A stretch of DNA of 64,000 nucleotides, taken from contig JAHQRK010000006.1 of the NCBI GenBank assembly GCA_019828595.1, positions 1,612,001-1,676,000 on the forward strand, read 5' to 3'. Origin of the DNA: Aphanomyces cochlioides. Taxonomy: Eukaryota; Oomycota; Saprolegniomycetes; Saprolegniales; Verrucalvaceae. Positions 9,799 to 19,905 of this stretch are shown piece by piece; the first letter of the stretch is position 1, and each line of letters begins with the position of its first letter. A program made the translations under genes and the position numbers. The notes under the pieces are model-generated. The model did not search any database. It was not told the DNA's origin and saw only the letters and a program-made list of their open reading frames with translations.

Positions 9799-12700
9799 TC
9801 ATGCTTTCCCTTCTCTCATCGAAATGCAATAGTTCGATAGGGGAGCTGGCATACAAAGACAACACCGCTCTCTCGAAGATGGTGTGCAGCTCGACCGAGT
9901 TCAATCACATCGCCAAAACGAAGCGCGGTCGTTCTCTCCGCGGAACACTTGGCTCCATTCACATACGTGCCGTTGCGGCTGTCGAGATCTTGGAGGACAA
10001 CAATGCTACCGTCAAAGAAGGACTGTAAGTTGAACGGTGTCGATGCGATGGGTCTTACTCGTCGTTCTGGATTGAGAGACAAGCGTGGCGCTTGCTGACA
10101 ATTCCAGGATACGCCTTGCTATCGACGACGGCAGTGCAATGCTTGGCACTGCGACCTAGGACGATTGGGCTCTCTTTGTGGATCAGGACGACACGTCTGT
10201 CGTGGGTTTCGTCCAAGCGAACCAGCTGCATGGCAACTGCGATCGATTGCGTCGAGACATCGTGAGGGAGCGACTGTGGAGAAGCACCCGACCGTCGAAG
10301 TTGTTGTCCTCCTGGTGCTGGTGGAGGTTGTAGCACTGTTGGTGGCTTAATTCGAGGCAATCTTGCTAATAGCTCGAGGAAGGCCCGCTCCTTTGCAAGA
10401 CGTTCCTTGGCCGTCGCATGCTACGCCAGCATCTCAACAACACAGCCATCAGCATGACGTACGTACCTTGCGCATATGCTCATCAAACCATTTCTTGTTA
10501 TGGAAGCGGCGGCCTCCACACCGCGGCTCGAAGCATCGGTAGATCAAAAGATCTTCTTGGGGTTTGTCGAGATATGGCAATTTCATGGCACCGCGCGTTG
10601 CCACGTCATGGGATTGGGATTCCAGGAACGACCGCTTGGATTGACAGGCTCTCGTACTGCCACGTCATCAGATTGACTCTCCAAGTCGATTGAATGGGCT
10701 CTCGTGCTGCCACGTCATGAGTCGAACTTTCTGTCCAGTTCAGCCTTGGCACCGCTATCGATGAGGCTGATCTCACTGGCGTCTTGGCAACTTTGTCGAC
10801 GACGTCAACCCCCTCCTCGTTGGGCAAGTCTTGCTGCGTGGTTTCCAAGATGCCTTCAAGCTCCTCCGAGTTGCTCTGTGGCTCAGAGGTTGCAGAAGTT
10901 GTCGGCAATTTGGTAAGCCCGCGACGCCGGCGACGTTGTAGCTGAACAATGCCACGAGCCGCTGTCCGGCGTCGCAATCGTCGCGCGAATGCCGCTTGGG
11001 ATTCTTCAAATCGCTTCTCGGCTTTTATTGCTCGACGTCGCAGGAGGAAGACTAAGCACATGCGCTGGATGAGGATCACCGCCGTGAGCTGGACATCGTG
11101 ATGCCATTGACTTTGATACGACCGGAAGTCTTCCAGCGTCATCTGCAACTGGTCCAGGACATGGATTAGCTTGGGTCGCACCGTCGACACTTGGTATTCA
11201 AACATGGTTCTGTCGAGCGCCTGGACAAGCAAGTGGCTCCGCGACGACGTGTCGATACGAGCGCCACACCGAACGCATGTGAAAGCTACCGTGCCGAGCG
11301 AGTGAAACGAGGAGTGGCTCGCGTGAGAACAAGCGACGGCAACGTCGACGCGTTGAATGTCCGTCAAGCAAGCCTCAATCAAGCCCTGCGTCTTTAGAAC
11401 CCTACGGCAGGCGTCAAGTTGCTGGCGCTTGTGGAACAACGTACATCGCGCGGAAGCTACACAGCGCTGCAGCTCGTCGAAGGAGGCCACTTGGCCAGTG
11501 GAGACTCTTGCGCAAGGGATGAAAGTCCCGATGGCAAGTCGGTGGTCGTGCAATATGCCAAATGACATGACGGAACGCTTTATGCACTGCGAGACTCGAC
11601 TTGCGGCGGACGGAACCAACGCAAGACCGTCGTGTGGCCAATTCGGTGATGACTTGACGACGCAGCACCCGCACCCGCAGGTCCTTGGAGATGTCTCCGA
11701 GAGCCCGTCGACATGCGGCGAGATTTGTCATGAAAGGAGACTGACATGAGCTAAATTTAGTGCAAGTCGTGTTAGTTGCATCCTGTTGACGCAAAATATA
11801 GAGCTTCTAATGAATCAACTTGGTGGAAATTGATCGGCGCGGCTGGATCAACAACATGCGTGGGCTTTCGCAAGCTGTACTGACTTCCCACCGTCACGAC
11901 GACGGACACAGTCGACTCGGGCAACGCTTTCTTGAGAATGGACTTGGGTGGATGTTTCACCACTGGGAGTGTTTCCTCGTCAGGTTGTTGCTCAGAACGA
12001 CTTGAGCAGAGTTCGATGCGGTCGTCAATGGGATCGACAGAGGCGTTCAAGCTTCGAACTTTCACGTCCAAGTCGGCATCGAGCAGATCGACCCACTCGC
12101 CATCAGGAGCAATAACAGTACTGGGCATCCATTGAAAGATGGAAGTGCTGGCAGGTGTCGCAACTTCAGGACGACTCGGTGGCTTTTCATCAAAGCACTC
12201 GGGAATAGTGTCGTCGAGAGCTACCATGTCTCGCATCGCAGTACAAAGCTCATCAGCGTCCGAGGGAGCTAGTGGTTGTTGTTGAGCTTCGATAGCATTG
12301 TCGAAGCATTCAGCGATGGGAAAGCTTTCGTCCATGGCAGTGCAGAGTGCATTTGCGTCGCGGTTGCGGTATATCAAGGATGGATCATTGAGAGGCCGCA
12401 GCGGCAGAGTAAATTTGAGCTTTTCAGCCAGGTTGGGATCGTGGATGAACGTCTCGAGGGACTTGGCAACGGGTGGCTCAACTTCATTCCACTGTTGAAT
12501 GAACGAACGCCGTGGTGTTTGTGGCTTTCCAATGCGTTTTGTTGGCGTGTTTGCAGGGGATCGACTGAGAGGCGATGGAGACGGCAGCACCTTGAGGTCT
12601 TCTCTTGGCTTGATAATGCGCCGAAAGCCGCCTCCAACTCGTTTCAGAACCAGTTCCGGCTTGGACTCTTTCCTGGCGTTAGGAGGCGTGGGTTTGTGAA

Positions 12701-13556
12701 AGTGGACGGGGTCAGGTAATCTTGCTTCAGTCTCCTTGGTTCCTATGGCCTTGGGTAGCTCCTCGCTAGATGGAGGCGGCAGTGAAGATATGGCACTTTG
12801 AATAGCAGCGGGCTCTATGGCGGTGGAGTCGCTGGCCCCTTCAGAAGATAGCTTGGACCTCATAGCGCGGACTCGTAGCATGCTTTGTCTTCGACGAACA
12901 TGGGCTTGGATCTTGATTGCACTGCTGGACTGTGCAAAATTACAGACTTGACATCAGGAGTAACCCTACCTTGAGTTCATCCCTGGCTCGCTTTCGTGTC
13001 CGGAACTCTTTTTGCGCTGCGAACCGCCGAATGTGGACTTGAATAGATATTGCCGCCTGTCGCTCATGGTCAATGCGTTTACGAACCCGGTTGCCGCGAT
13101 GGACAGATTGAATCTTGATGACTGAAGCGCGCTCCAATGCTCGTTGTGACTCAGCTTTCACAGCCTGCTGCTCTTCCCAAGCTCGCTGTCGTCGAAGGTA
13201 CTCGCGGTGTTTTCGTTTCTCCTCCAGCTGAACTTTGGCTAAGAGTCGCTGTTCTTGGTACTCGGCCAGTTTCTTCATCCTCTCTTCCTCATCACGCTTC
13301 CTGTACAGAATATAAGGTCAAGCACTGTCCTCTTGACGAGACTCCACCGCTGCAATTCCCGTGCGAGCATCCGCTTGGCATTCTTGAGTGTGTGGTCTTG
13401 AAACATGTGCCCATGGAACGCCGTCGTGAATGTGTTGCATCTCGGTCGATGGAACATATTTTTGGCTCTGTACGAGTCAATCTGCACACCGACATTTCCT
13501 GGCGAAGCATAAATATCTGGGAGCCGCGTCGTCGGCGCGTCTTGATTCTGGCTCAT
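9799..13556 (-). CDS. Large protein with IQ motifs, C2H2 finger and FHA domain
   Basis: The start is ATG 13554-13556. Resolved exons are 13348-13556, 12970-13300 and from 12929 leftwards; at the other end, an exon ending at 10467, then 10059-10420, 9896-10005 and 9799-9845. Introns of 47, 40, 46, 53 and 50 nt are well supported. The middle (about 11820-10650) has at least two frame changes whose splice sites I could only guess, for example a 43-nt intron near 10640-10680. Domains in order are: a basic coiled region with IQ motifs (SVIKIQSVHRGNRVRKR, SAIKIQAHVRRRQ), a long acidic/Pro-rich linker, a helical region with a further IQ-like ILIQRMCLVFLLRRR, a C2H2 finger (YRCFEPRCGGRRFHNKKW then HMRKH, split by an intron), and a C-terminal FHA domain (VLGRS, VSKRHACL, DLDSRNGTYVNG, RFGDVIEL). 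FHA binds phosphothreonine and IQ binds calmodulin-like light chains. Two adjacent genes remain possible. Confidence 0.55.
10647..10718. repeat. 22-bp direct repeat inside the IQ/FHA gene
   Basis: GGCTCTCGTxCTGCCACGTCAT occurs at 10647-10668 and 10697-10718, 50 bp apart, with a decayed third copy around 10595-10610. On the minus strand each copy can read HDVAxRE, but in different frames relative to the flanks. The duplication may have created the intron or frame change here. Confidence 0.55.
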
Positions 13557-14423
13557 GCGTCTATTTCTGTCGTGTTTCGTCTAGCTGTTTCCATCTCCAT
13601 GTCGTTTCGTCTTGAAATCGTGACAAGCTTTCATCAGTTGTCTATCTCATTCTCTTGTAAGCGATAGCTTACTTCATAAGATAGCCACGACATCCATCGA
13701 TGTCTGGTGTGAAAGGTGCGAAGATGACACATGGTACACTGACTGGATGCAACCAACAACAGGAGCCAGCGCAGCCTCCTGTGATTGTTCTACGACAATG
13801 TTCCAGTCTACTCACGCCTTCATACAGGCTGTTCTCAGCCGGGTTGCTGAGTTTCCCAAGTGCACCCATGGCATTTCTTGGTGGCAGAGGGCGCGGCGTT
13901 GCATTGCAGATCCTCTCCCAGTGGCTTCACCATTCGATCGTTCATTCGGTACTATTTCGGTCAAAATATCTCCATTCACGTCTAATCTGACTGCGCTCCT
14001 CTGCGTTCATATTAGCTCGTCAGTGCATCCAAAGTCCAAAGATGATTCTGGAAACCATGCAGCGAGTGGTAATTTTTCTCAGGGCATTGGATTTCCATCA
14101 TGCCAATGGATTTTAGCCACGCGCCGATACTACGCACTGTAAATTACCTTAGAAGACTCTATCACTGTGGCCTTAAACACGAATGAGTGGTCTGTAGGGA
14201 GATCCCAGTCTGCTGGGATTGAGATATTTTGAGCGGAAAATGTGAACGAACTATTGAAATCTGGTGCATTCCCTGTGCTCTTCTCAATCGCGCGCGAACT
14301 ATTTTGACCGAAAATGGCACCATTGTCTAAATCCAATCGAAAATTTGATTGGTAGAAAATAGAAACGGCTGTAACTAATGTCTGAACCATCCTATCCTCA
14401 TTGCCACCAGAGACGCTAGTGAG
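13557..14423. other. Intergenic region, no gene recognised
   Basis: Head-to-head promoter space between the IQ/FHA gene (minus) and FYVE-GAF B (plus). A minus-strand open stretch at 14130-14400 with Ser/Asn-rich sequence (FNSSFTFSAQNISIPADW) has no identifiable start, partner exon or known domain. Confidence 0.3.
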
Positions 14424-16035
14424 ATGAAGCCAGCCGGTGCGTCCTCCGCTGACGGACACAGTGCACAAGGCGCAGCGATGAAGCAACCCAAGGCGTCTTC
14501 GATCACCGCCTCATCGTCCACCGGCGGCAAAGATTTGATTATCGTGCCGCCCACGCAAGTGATTCTCACGCAAAAAGAGCTTGTCAGCCCCGACTTGTGG
14601 GTCGATAAACAGTCGCGGGGGAAATGCTACGTGTGTAGCCGACCTTTCCACGCTCTCTTGCGAACAAAGCACAACTGCCGCAAGGTACGTCTGCCTCGAT
14701 ACGATCGATTGATTCCATCGAGTATATGTAGTGCGGTGAAGTCGTCTGTTCGAAATGCCGCGTTGCACAAATTTTGCACATGCCATCCGTGCCGGCGAAA
14801 GAGTACGCTTCGATCCAGATATGTCTTGTGTGCAACCACAGCATCTTGGGTGAATCTTCCACCGACGAGAAGCTCAATCCCCGAAATGCTTCGTTGGGAA
14901 GTGCCCTCTCGAATGAATCGGGCACAGATGCCGCAGAGACTGAAACGTCCGATGGAATGATCCCATGTCCGTATGAACTTGACTGGAATTGGGTTCACCC
15001 TTGGCCCAAGCCTCCTGCTCTTCCTGCTGCCGTGGAAGCTCAGCAAATGGAAGTCCTCGCCAGCCTCAACATTCTTGACACGCCCCGCGAAGATGCATTT
15101 GACCGGATCGCCTTGGCTGCTCGCAAGTTTACCACCAGCTCTTGCAAAGTTGCCTGTGTGAGCTTCATGGACCTCCAAAAGCAACGCCAATGGTTCAAAG
15201 GAAGTTGTGGTCTCGCCCAAGAAGGTTTGGCATCTTTTTGCGTCGTCTTGGTGACTTCTGTGAAATAGAAATGCCACGCATTGTGTCGTTCTGCACCCAC
15301 ACAATCTACCTCAACCAGCCCGTCATCGTCTTGGACGCCAGAATTGATGAACGCTTCTGCCTCAATCCTCTTGTGACAGGTTCAGGTCAATTCCGCTTTT
15401 ATGCGAGTGTGCCGATCACTGTGGACAGCGTTTGTATCGGTACCATCTTTGTCCTCGACGCAGAAACGCGTGCCGAGAGCGACGTTGACATCTCGAGACT
15501 GGTCAAACTGTCGGTCGTCGTGAGCAAATTGCTTGTTGAGCGCCGAGAGGCCAAGCTGCACCCATCTCAGCAATCAACAACCTCCTCGCGAAAGCCGCAG
15601 CAACCTCCCTCTGCTGCTGAGGATAAACCCATGCGAAGCTATTCCATGGCGATGGAGCTCCCACCAGCACTGTCGAGACACCAGTCCACGGACGAAATCT
15701 TGCCCTCCAAGGCGGACTTTCCACCGCAACCTCCAACGCAAGCACCTCCAAAGGAACCCGTGGCTGAACCTCAGCCCCAACCGCTGCCTGATAAGAGCAC
15801 GACTGTCGCGTTGCAAGATCCTCAAGCCAAGGTCGACGCGTCTGGCAACAAGATGGAAGCGATGCTCATGAACCTGTTGAGTCAAACGACGTTGACGCAG
15901 CAACAGATTGCCAACCAACAAGGAGCTATGCACGCGCAGATCGGCCAACACAGTACGCAGCTCAACAAGCTTGCCGAAGCCGTCGCGCGCATGGAAGCCA
16001 AACTTTCAGAAAAGAAGACTAGTCCCGACGCCTGA
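14424..16035 (+). CDS. FYVE-GAF protein B
   Basis: Exons 14424-14684, 14732-15224 and 15269-16035 join to 506 aa; introns are 47 and 44 nt. The FYVE finger has WVDK rather than WxxD, CYVC, TKHNCRK, then CGEVVCSKC and CLVC. The usual second His of HHCR is Asn, so PI3P affinity may be reduced. The linker carries DWNWVHPWPKPP. The GAF domain (LNILDTPREDAF, QRQWFKGSCGL, IVSFCTHTI, NPLVTG, FRFYASVPI) is interrupted by the second intron just before MPRIVSFC, an intron absent from the paralogues. A Pro/Gln-rich region and the C-terminal motif MEAMLMNLLSQTTLTQQQ to AVARMEAKL follow. The domain order matches gene A. The role is inferred as an endosomal PI3P reader with a small-molecule or redox sensor domain. 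Confidence 0.9.
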
Positions 16036-16128
16036 ACTCGGCGTGTCATTATTTAAGCCCCACTTGCCGTGTGTGGTCGATCGTGGACTCCAGCGCTTGC
16101 TTAAGAATAGATAGATGCTCCAAAAACT

Positions 16129-16605
16129 TTAGCTAACGACGGGGGATGCTTTGGCACTTAGAAACTCTGACAACGACTTCACCTGGGCCACGTGCTCGGT
16201 ATTGGTCGCGTCTTTCGCGTCGACCGAATTAAGCGCAATCGCCGCCGCCGACTTTACGCTCACCAGAGCGCCCAGTTCTTGAGAGGAAGCGTTGAGGACG
16301 CAAATTGGGATCTCAAACGTCTCGGCCATGGTCAAGACGTGGTGCAGGACGTTCTGACTCGACGGGTCGAGAGCAACGATCAAGACCCGCGCTCGTTTAC
16401 GCTCGATGGATCGTGTAACAGCATTGACACCGATGGAGACAGCTTGAAGAGGCTTCAACGATGCCTGGAGCGGCACGAGCTCCAGACGGATGCGGTCTAG
16501 GACGATCTGCTTGTCTTCGTCGTCCAGTGCTTTATATGCCAGCGGACGACTCGCATCCTTGTCGCGAGTCTTCTCGTGGATGGCTCGCTGCCGTAATGTT
16601 GTCAT
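16129..16605 (-). CDS. L7Ae-family RNA-binding protein (Rpp38/NHP2-like)
   Basis: 158 aa, intronless. ATG 16603-16605 is chosen over an upstream in-frame TTG. The core (about residues 50-120) has IGVNAVTRSIERKRARVLIV, then HHVLTMAETFEIPICVLN, SSQELGALVSVKSAAAIAL, the L7Ae/Gadd45 fold that binds kink-turn RNA. The spacing of GVNAVTR, EIPICVL and SxELGALxSxKS resembles Rpp38/Pop3 of RNase P/MRP more than NHP2, but I cannot settle this by eye. It is divergently paired with SHQ1, which assembles H/ACA RNPs containing the L7Ae protein NHP2, so either assignment suits an RNA-processing locus. The 57-bp intergenic space contains ATTGG and CCAAT. Confidence 0.7.
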   Translation of the reverse strand: MTTLRQRAIHEKTRDKDASRPLAYKALDDEDKQIVLDRIRLELVPLQASLKPLQAVSIGVNAVTRSIERKRARVLIVALDPSSQNVLHHVLTMAETFEIPICVLNASSQELGALVSVKSAAAIALNSVDAKDATNTEHVAQVKSLSEFLSAKASPVVS

Positions 16606-16662
16606 GTTGATTGGAGCCAATGAACACAGGAGTGGATAAAATTAAACCAATTGACCGAAAGC

Positions 16663-18234
16663 ATGCCATCCACGCCGCGGTTCAAAGTCACGCAGGATGC
16701 GACGACAGTCTTCGTGGAGATCCACGTGCCGTACGTCCGCGTGAGTGAGATGGAGTACCACATCGACGGCACCAACTTCTCCTTTTGGTGCAAGCCGTAT
16801 CTGCTCAACTTGACATTTCCAGGAGCAGTCGTGGACGACGACCGAGCCAAAGCTGTTTACGACATGAACAAGGTACCAGCGCCTTGGCGTCCATGGCTAA
16901 ATGCTTGCTTTGTGCGTAGAACCACGGCACGATTACAGTGCACTTGCCGAAAGAAACGCCAGACGAGCATTTTCCAGACCTCGACTTGCTCACGACACTC
17001 CTCCAGAAGAAATGGAAACCAGAAGACGAAGGACTACCCGACAGGTACGACACGAGCTCGAGGTTCTCACTAATGAGGTGGCAGTTTGGCGAAAGCGCCG
17101 CTGATCCAAGTCGTCGAGTCCTCGGACAGCAAGGAGTGCGAGCAGGTTGAGACTCCAACGACCACGCCACCGCAGGTTGCCAGCAAGACAGACTCGAGTC
17201 TTCTCTCGTTTGAAGACAAGGAGCCGCCGATCAAAGTCTCCGTCGGTCCGCCAACTTACGGCTTCAACAACAGCTTCAGCGACTTGTTCAAGTGCTGGCA
17301 TGGAGAACTGCACGAAGTGATCTCGCTGCCGACGCCAGAGACGTCGTCGCCTCTGGAGCGACGGCAACTGCGCACGGCGGTCGAAGACGAAGACTTTGAC
17401 GTCGAGCGATATCTCATGGACTTTGTCAACCAGTCTGAAGACGAATACTTTCAAGGCGCCATTGCCTTCACACCGTTCTGGACAACGCTGCCGCCGTGGA
17501 CACCGCCGACGCCAGCGTCTTTGATCGTCGATATCACATCCACGATGGCTGCAGTCGACTTGGACTCGCCGTCATCGCCATCTCCAGCCGCGGTTGTCTT
17601 TACCGACAAGGAGAACGAACTCCTCCTTCGACTTCCTCGCAAGGAATACTTGCCCTTCTCCCCGACGGAATCGCGCTATGTGTGGCATGGACTCTTGGAT
17701 ATCCTCGCCGCGTACTGCTACGACATGCGGGCGACACAGGGCGAGCCCAACGTCGAGTCGCCATGGACCTTGTCAATCCTGAGCCCAACTCTATCCTGGC
17801 TCGACACGCCCGACACTCTTGCCGACGTTGTCAAGCACGCCTTTCGAAGGGCGCTCACATATCCATTCCTCCGACAATGGGATTTGATCCACGCTGCCGT
17901 GACGGACGTCGTCAACTTGCTCAAGCGCGGCAAACGCGTCGTCCTCCGCGTCCTCTTGGCGATCTACTCGGTCTTTGAAAAGTCCGAGACGTACTACCTC
18001 CTCAACACACTCTACATCCAAGACTATGCAACGTGGATCCAAACGATCCAAGACTCGGACGTGAGCCAGTGGGGCGACCAACTCGGCGCCACGCTAGCGG
18101 CATTCCAAAAAGACCAAACCGGGTGGGCATTGACTCAAATGGAACGTGCATTGCTCGAAGAGGACGACGAAGAAGAGAGCAGTGATGACGAGGAAGATAG
18201 CGACGAGTCGGACGACGAATCCCCGACCCAATAA
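16663..18234 (+). CDS. SHQ1: SHQ1, H/ACA RNP assembly chaperone
   Basis: Exons 16663-16872, 16920-17044 and 17085-18234 join in phase to 494 aa; introns are 47 and 40 nt. The N-terminus is a CS/p23-like domain (FKVTQDATTVFVEIHVPYV, FSFWCKPYLLNLTFPG, ITVHLPKE). The C-terminal SHQ1 domain has YGFNNSFSDLF, an acidic hinge (DEDFDVERYLMDF), KEYLPFSPTESRYVWHGLLDILAAYCYD, ESPWTLSILSPTLSWLD and RRALTYPFLRQWDL. The tail is a run of Asp/Glu/Ser. SHQ1 holds dyskerin/Cbf5 before box H/ACA snoRNP assembly and is known to bind it as an RNA mimic. The divergent neighbour is an L7Ae-type protein. This is the best-supported ribosome-biogenesis gene in the window. Confidence 0.93.
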
Positions 18235-18987
18235 GAGAGATTCACTAGAGCACACTCTGACCTGCTGCTGATATATCTCTTGAGTGGAAGCAAGCTATAG
18301 TGAAGGAGCAACTTCATCGCACACTCTCTCCACTGTAGTCATGCTCACTACTGTGCCGCTTTTCGATGACAGCGCGAAAGATCCGTTTGTAGCACGCTCA
18401 GCTGCTTAATGTCGTCACTGTCAACCTGTCGCGACGACCAGAGTTGTTCTCCTTGCATCTCTTGGCGGTGTCGACCCTCGTCGTTGCATCCGGGGACTCA
18501 TCCAAGAAAGTCCTTGCGACCATTTACCAGCAACGTGCTCGTGAGTGGACTTTGATGTTGTCTGGATCCGCTCTTGGCTCAACTTACGTGTATTGGACGA
18601 GTGCGTGACATAGTGAAACCCATTACAAGGCTGCAGTCGACCCGCAGCATCAGGACCAGAGTGGTCCCAGACAGCCGATCTACAGACGAGCCAATGGCGA
18701 TACTCGTTCTCTTGGGTGAATGGAGAGCGTCAGGGGCAACGCGGAGTTGCTCAGCTCGCCACTGAACGAACGACGGGACGCTTCGTGGCTTGTCATTTCG
18801 TTCCAACGATCAACATATGAGAGGTAACTAGACGTGTGGCCAGGTGGTGGTGCAAGGGAGATCCGCATCTGGAATGTCTCTCGTCTGGTCGATTGTGACA
18901 GAGGTGTAATGGCGGTCGCGTCCGACTTGATTGGCAAAAATATGCCTGCGTTTCACGGTGTCACAATGCACTTTCGCAATTGCCACC
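18235..18987. other. Intergenic region, possible small exon
   Basis: A plus-strand stretch at about 18403-18610 reads as QLLNVVTVNLSRRPELFSLH and on to ASGDSSKKVLATIYQQR, which looks protein-like. No ATG or clean splice partner was found, and I do not recognise it. The rest shows no feature. Confidence 0.25.
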
Positions 18988-19905
18988 ATGAGACCAGACT
19001 ACCGTGCCGTCTCGCGGCCGTCGTCGTTTCGACGCAGCACCATCCAAGACGACGACGACTTGATGAGCGAGTCGCTCTCGAAAGTGTCGACCGAACCGAC
19101 GGTATTAGACCTGAAACATCCAGACGACTGGGTCCGTGCGTCCGAACGATCGCATTGCCACTCATGCGGCGCGGAATTTGGTATTTTTCGACCGAAGAAC
19201 CATTGCCGAAAGGTATGCCCGACACACGTAGCGCATTGCATTGTGATTATGATCTGTAGTGCGGAGAAGTCGTTTGTGCCGAGTGTGTGGTGAAGAAGCC
19301 CATTGTGCTCCCTATGATCGGCCAGACGACAACGAAATTCTGTGTTACTTGTATCGAAGGCTTTGGAAACACATGGGATCGAACCATGCTCGTGACAGGA
19401 GTCTTAGCCCCATCTCCAGCCCCGTCGTCGTCCAGCTCGTCGGGGACGCGATCACAGGTTAGCCAACCTTCGAACAGACCGCCCAAGAACTTGCGAAGTC
19501 AGAGCCGCGGGAGAAGTTATCTGAGTTCAAGCCAAAGCCATGAGACCAGTGGACATCTCGCAAGTAGCCGGAGCCAAGAAGGCGAGGCTAATGCGAACAA
19601 CCCCGCATGCGCCCCGCTGAGGTTTGAAGACTTGATACACCCCGACAAATGGGTGCCAAACTCCCACCGGAAGCACTGCGTAGCATGCAACAACGCCTTT
19701 GGCCTCTTTCGACACAAGCATCATTGTCGTGTGGTACGCATGTCGTTACTAGACAGTCGTTCATATTCCTCTCATCTAGTGCGGCGACCTTGTATGTAAA
19801 GACTGCACGATGATGCGCCAAGTCGTACTGCCGGCCGTGGGCCTCTCGGACGTGCGGGTGTGTGAGCCATGCATCGTGGCCAGCGCTGCGAGAGTAGCTC
19901 CATGA
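18988..19905 (+). CDS. Tandem double-FYVE protein C (no GAF)
   Basis: Exons 18988-19212, 19260-19733 and 19780-19905 join to 274 aa; introns are 47 and 46 nt. Finger 1 has DDWVRASERSHCHSC, RPKNHCRK, CGEVVCAEC and FCVTC. A Ser/Arg-rich linker leads to finger 2 (DKWVPNSHRKHCVAC, RHKHHCRV, CGDLVCKDC, VCEPC). Each finger is cut by an intron at exactly the same place, before the CG of the second cysteine pair. The protein ends shortly after finger 2, so it lacks the GAF and coiled-coil parts of its paralogues. Tandem FYVE domains are expected to bind PI3P membranes with higher avidity. It probably arose by fusion of two duplicated FYVE ends. Confidence 0.88.
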
